From the NCBI GenBank assembly GCA_019247975.1, contig JAFBAD010000277.1:1-5354 (forward strand): 5,354 nucleotides of DNA, given 5' to 3'. Of this stretch, positions 5,333-5,354 are shown piece by piece. The translations under genes were made by a program, and so were the position numbers. The stretch is from Acidimicrobiia bacterium. Its GTDB lineage: Bacteria > Actinomycetota > Acidimicrobiia > Acidimicrobiales > Iamiaceae. The number at the start of each line of letters is the position of its first letter. Positions within the stretch are counted from its first letter, which is position 1. The notes beneath the pieces were generated by a model. It was not told where the DNA came from. It did no database searches and worked only from the letters and a program-made list of their open reading frames with translations.

Positions 5333-5354
5333 GGGGTGGGTGTTGCGGTCTCGG

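Overview
The window is GC-rich throughout, with strong G/C bias at third codon positions and Shine-Dalgarno motifs before several genes. This suggests an actinobacterial or similar high-GC chromosome; the genus cannot be told from the sequence. No rRNA, tRNA, CRISPR array or phage gene was found.

Layout, left to right. (1) Bases 1-594 hold the 3' part of an OmpR/PhoB-type response regulator; its start lies outside the window. (2) Bases 595-856 are intergenic. The histidine kinase that often follows such a regulator is absent; only a 10-codon GTG ORF overlaps the regulator's stop. (3) Bases 857-1651 encode an 8-helix polytopic membrane protein that I recognise as COG4705-like. It is a tandem duplication carrying four copies of a G-x-x-[FI]-small-acid motif. 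(4) Bases 1673-2921 are a complete IS3-family insertion sequence with 24-bp terminal inverted repeats (22/24 matching). Its orfA is intact, with a slippery heptamer and ATGA overlap at the orfA/orfB junction. Its orfB is broken by one extra C in a run of five C. No target-site duplication flanks it. (5) Bases 2922-3079 carry a strong hairpin/palindrome upstream of a conserved protein of unknown function (3080-3766). (6) On the minus strand, 5320-4175 encodes a zinc-dependent, glutathione-independent formaldehyde dehydrogenase (FdhA-like). After a 47-bp gap comes a 102-residue antibiotic-biosynthesis-monooxygenase-fold protein (4127-3819). These two look like one operon, convergent with the unknown gene.

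The left part looks like a regulator plus membrane-protein module and the right part like an aldehyde-detoxification operon. The insertion sequence lies between them and, lacking a target duplication, may mark a rearrangement junction. Nothing here is clearly a new defence or mobile system. The least explained items are the four-motif membrane protein beside a regulator without a kinase, and the unknown protein with its upstream palindrome.
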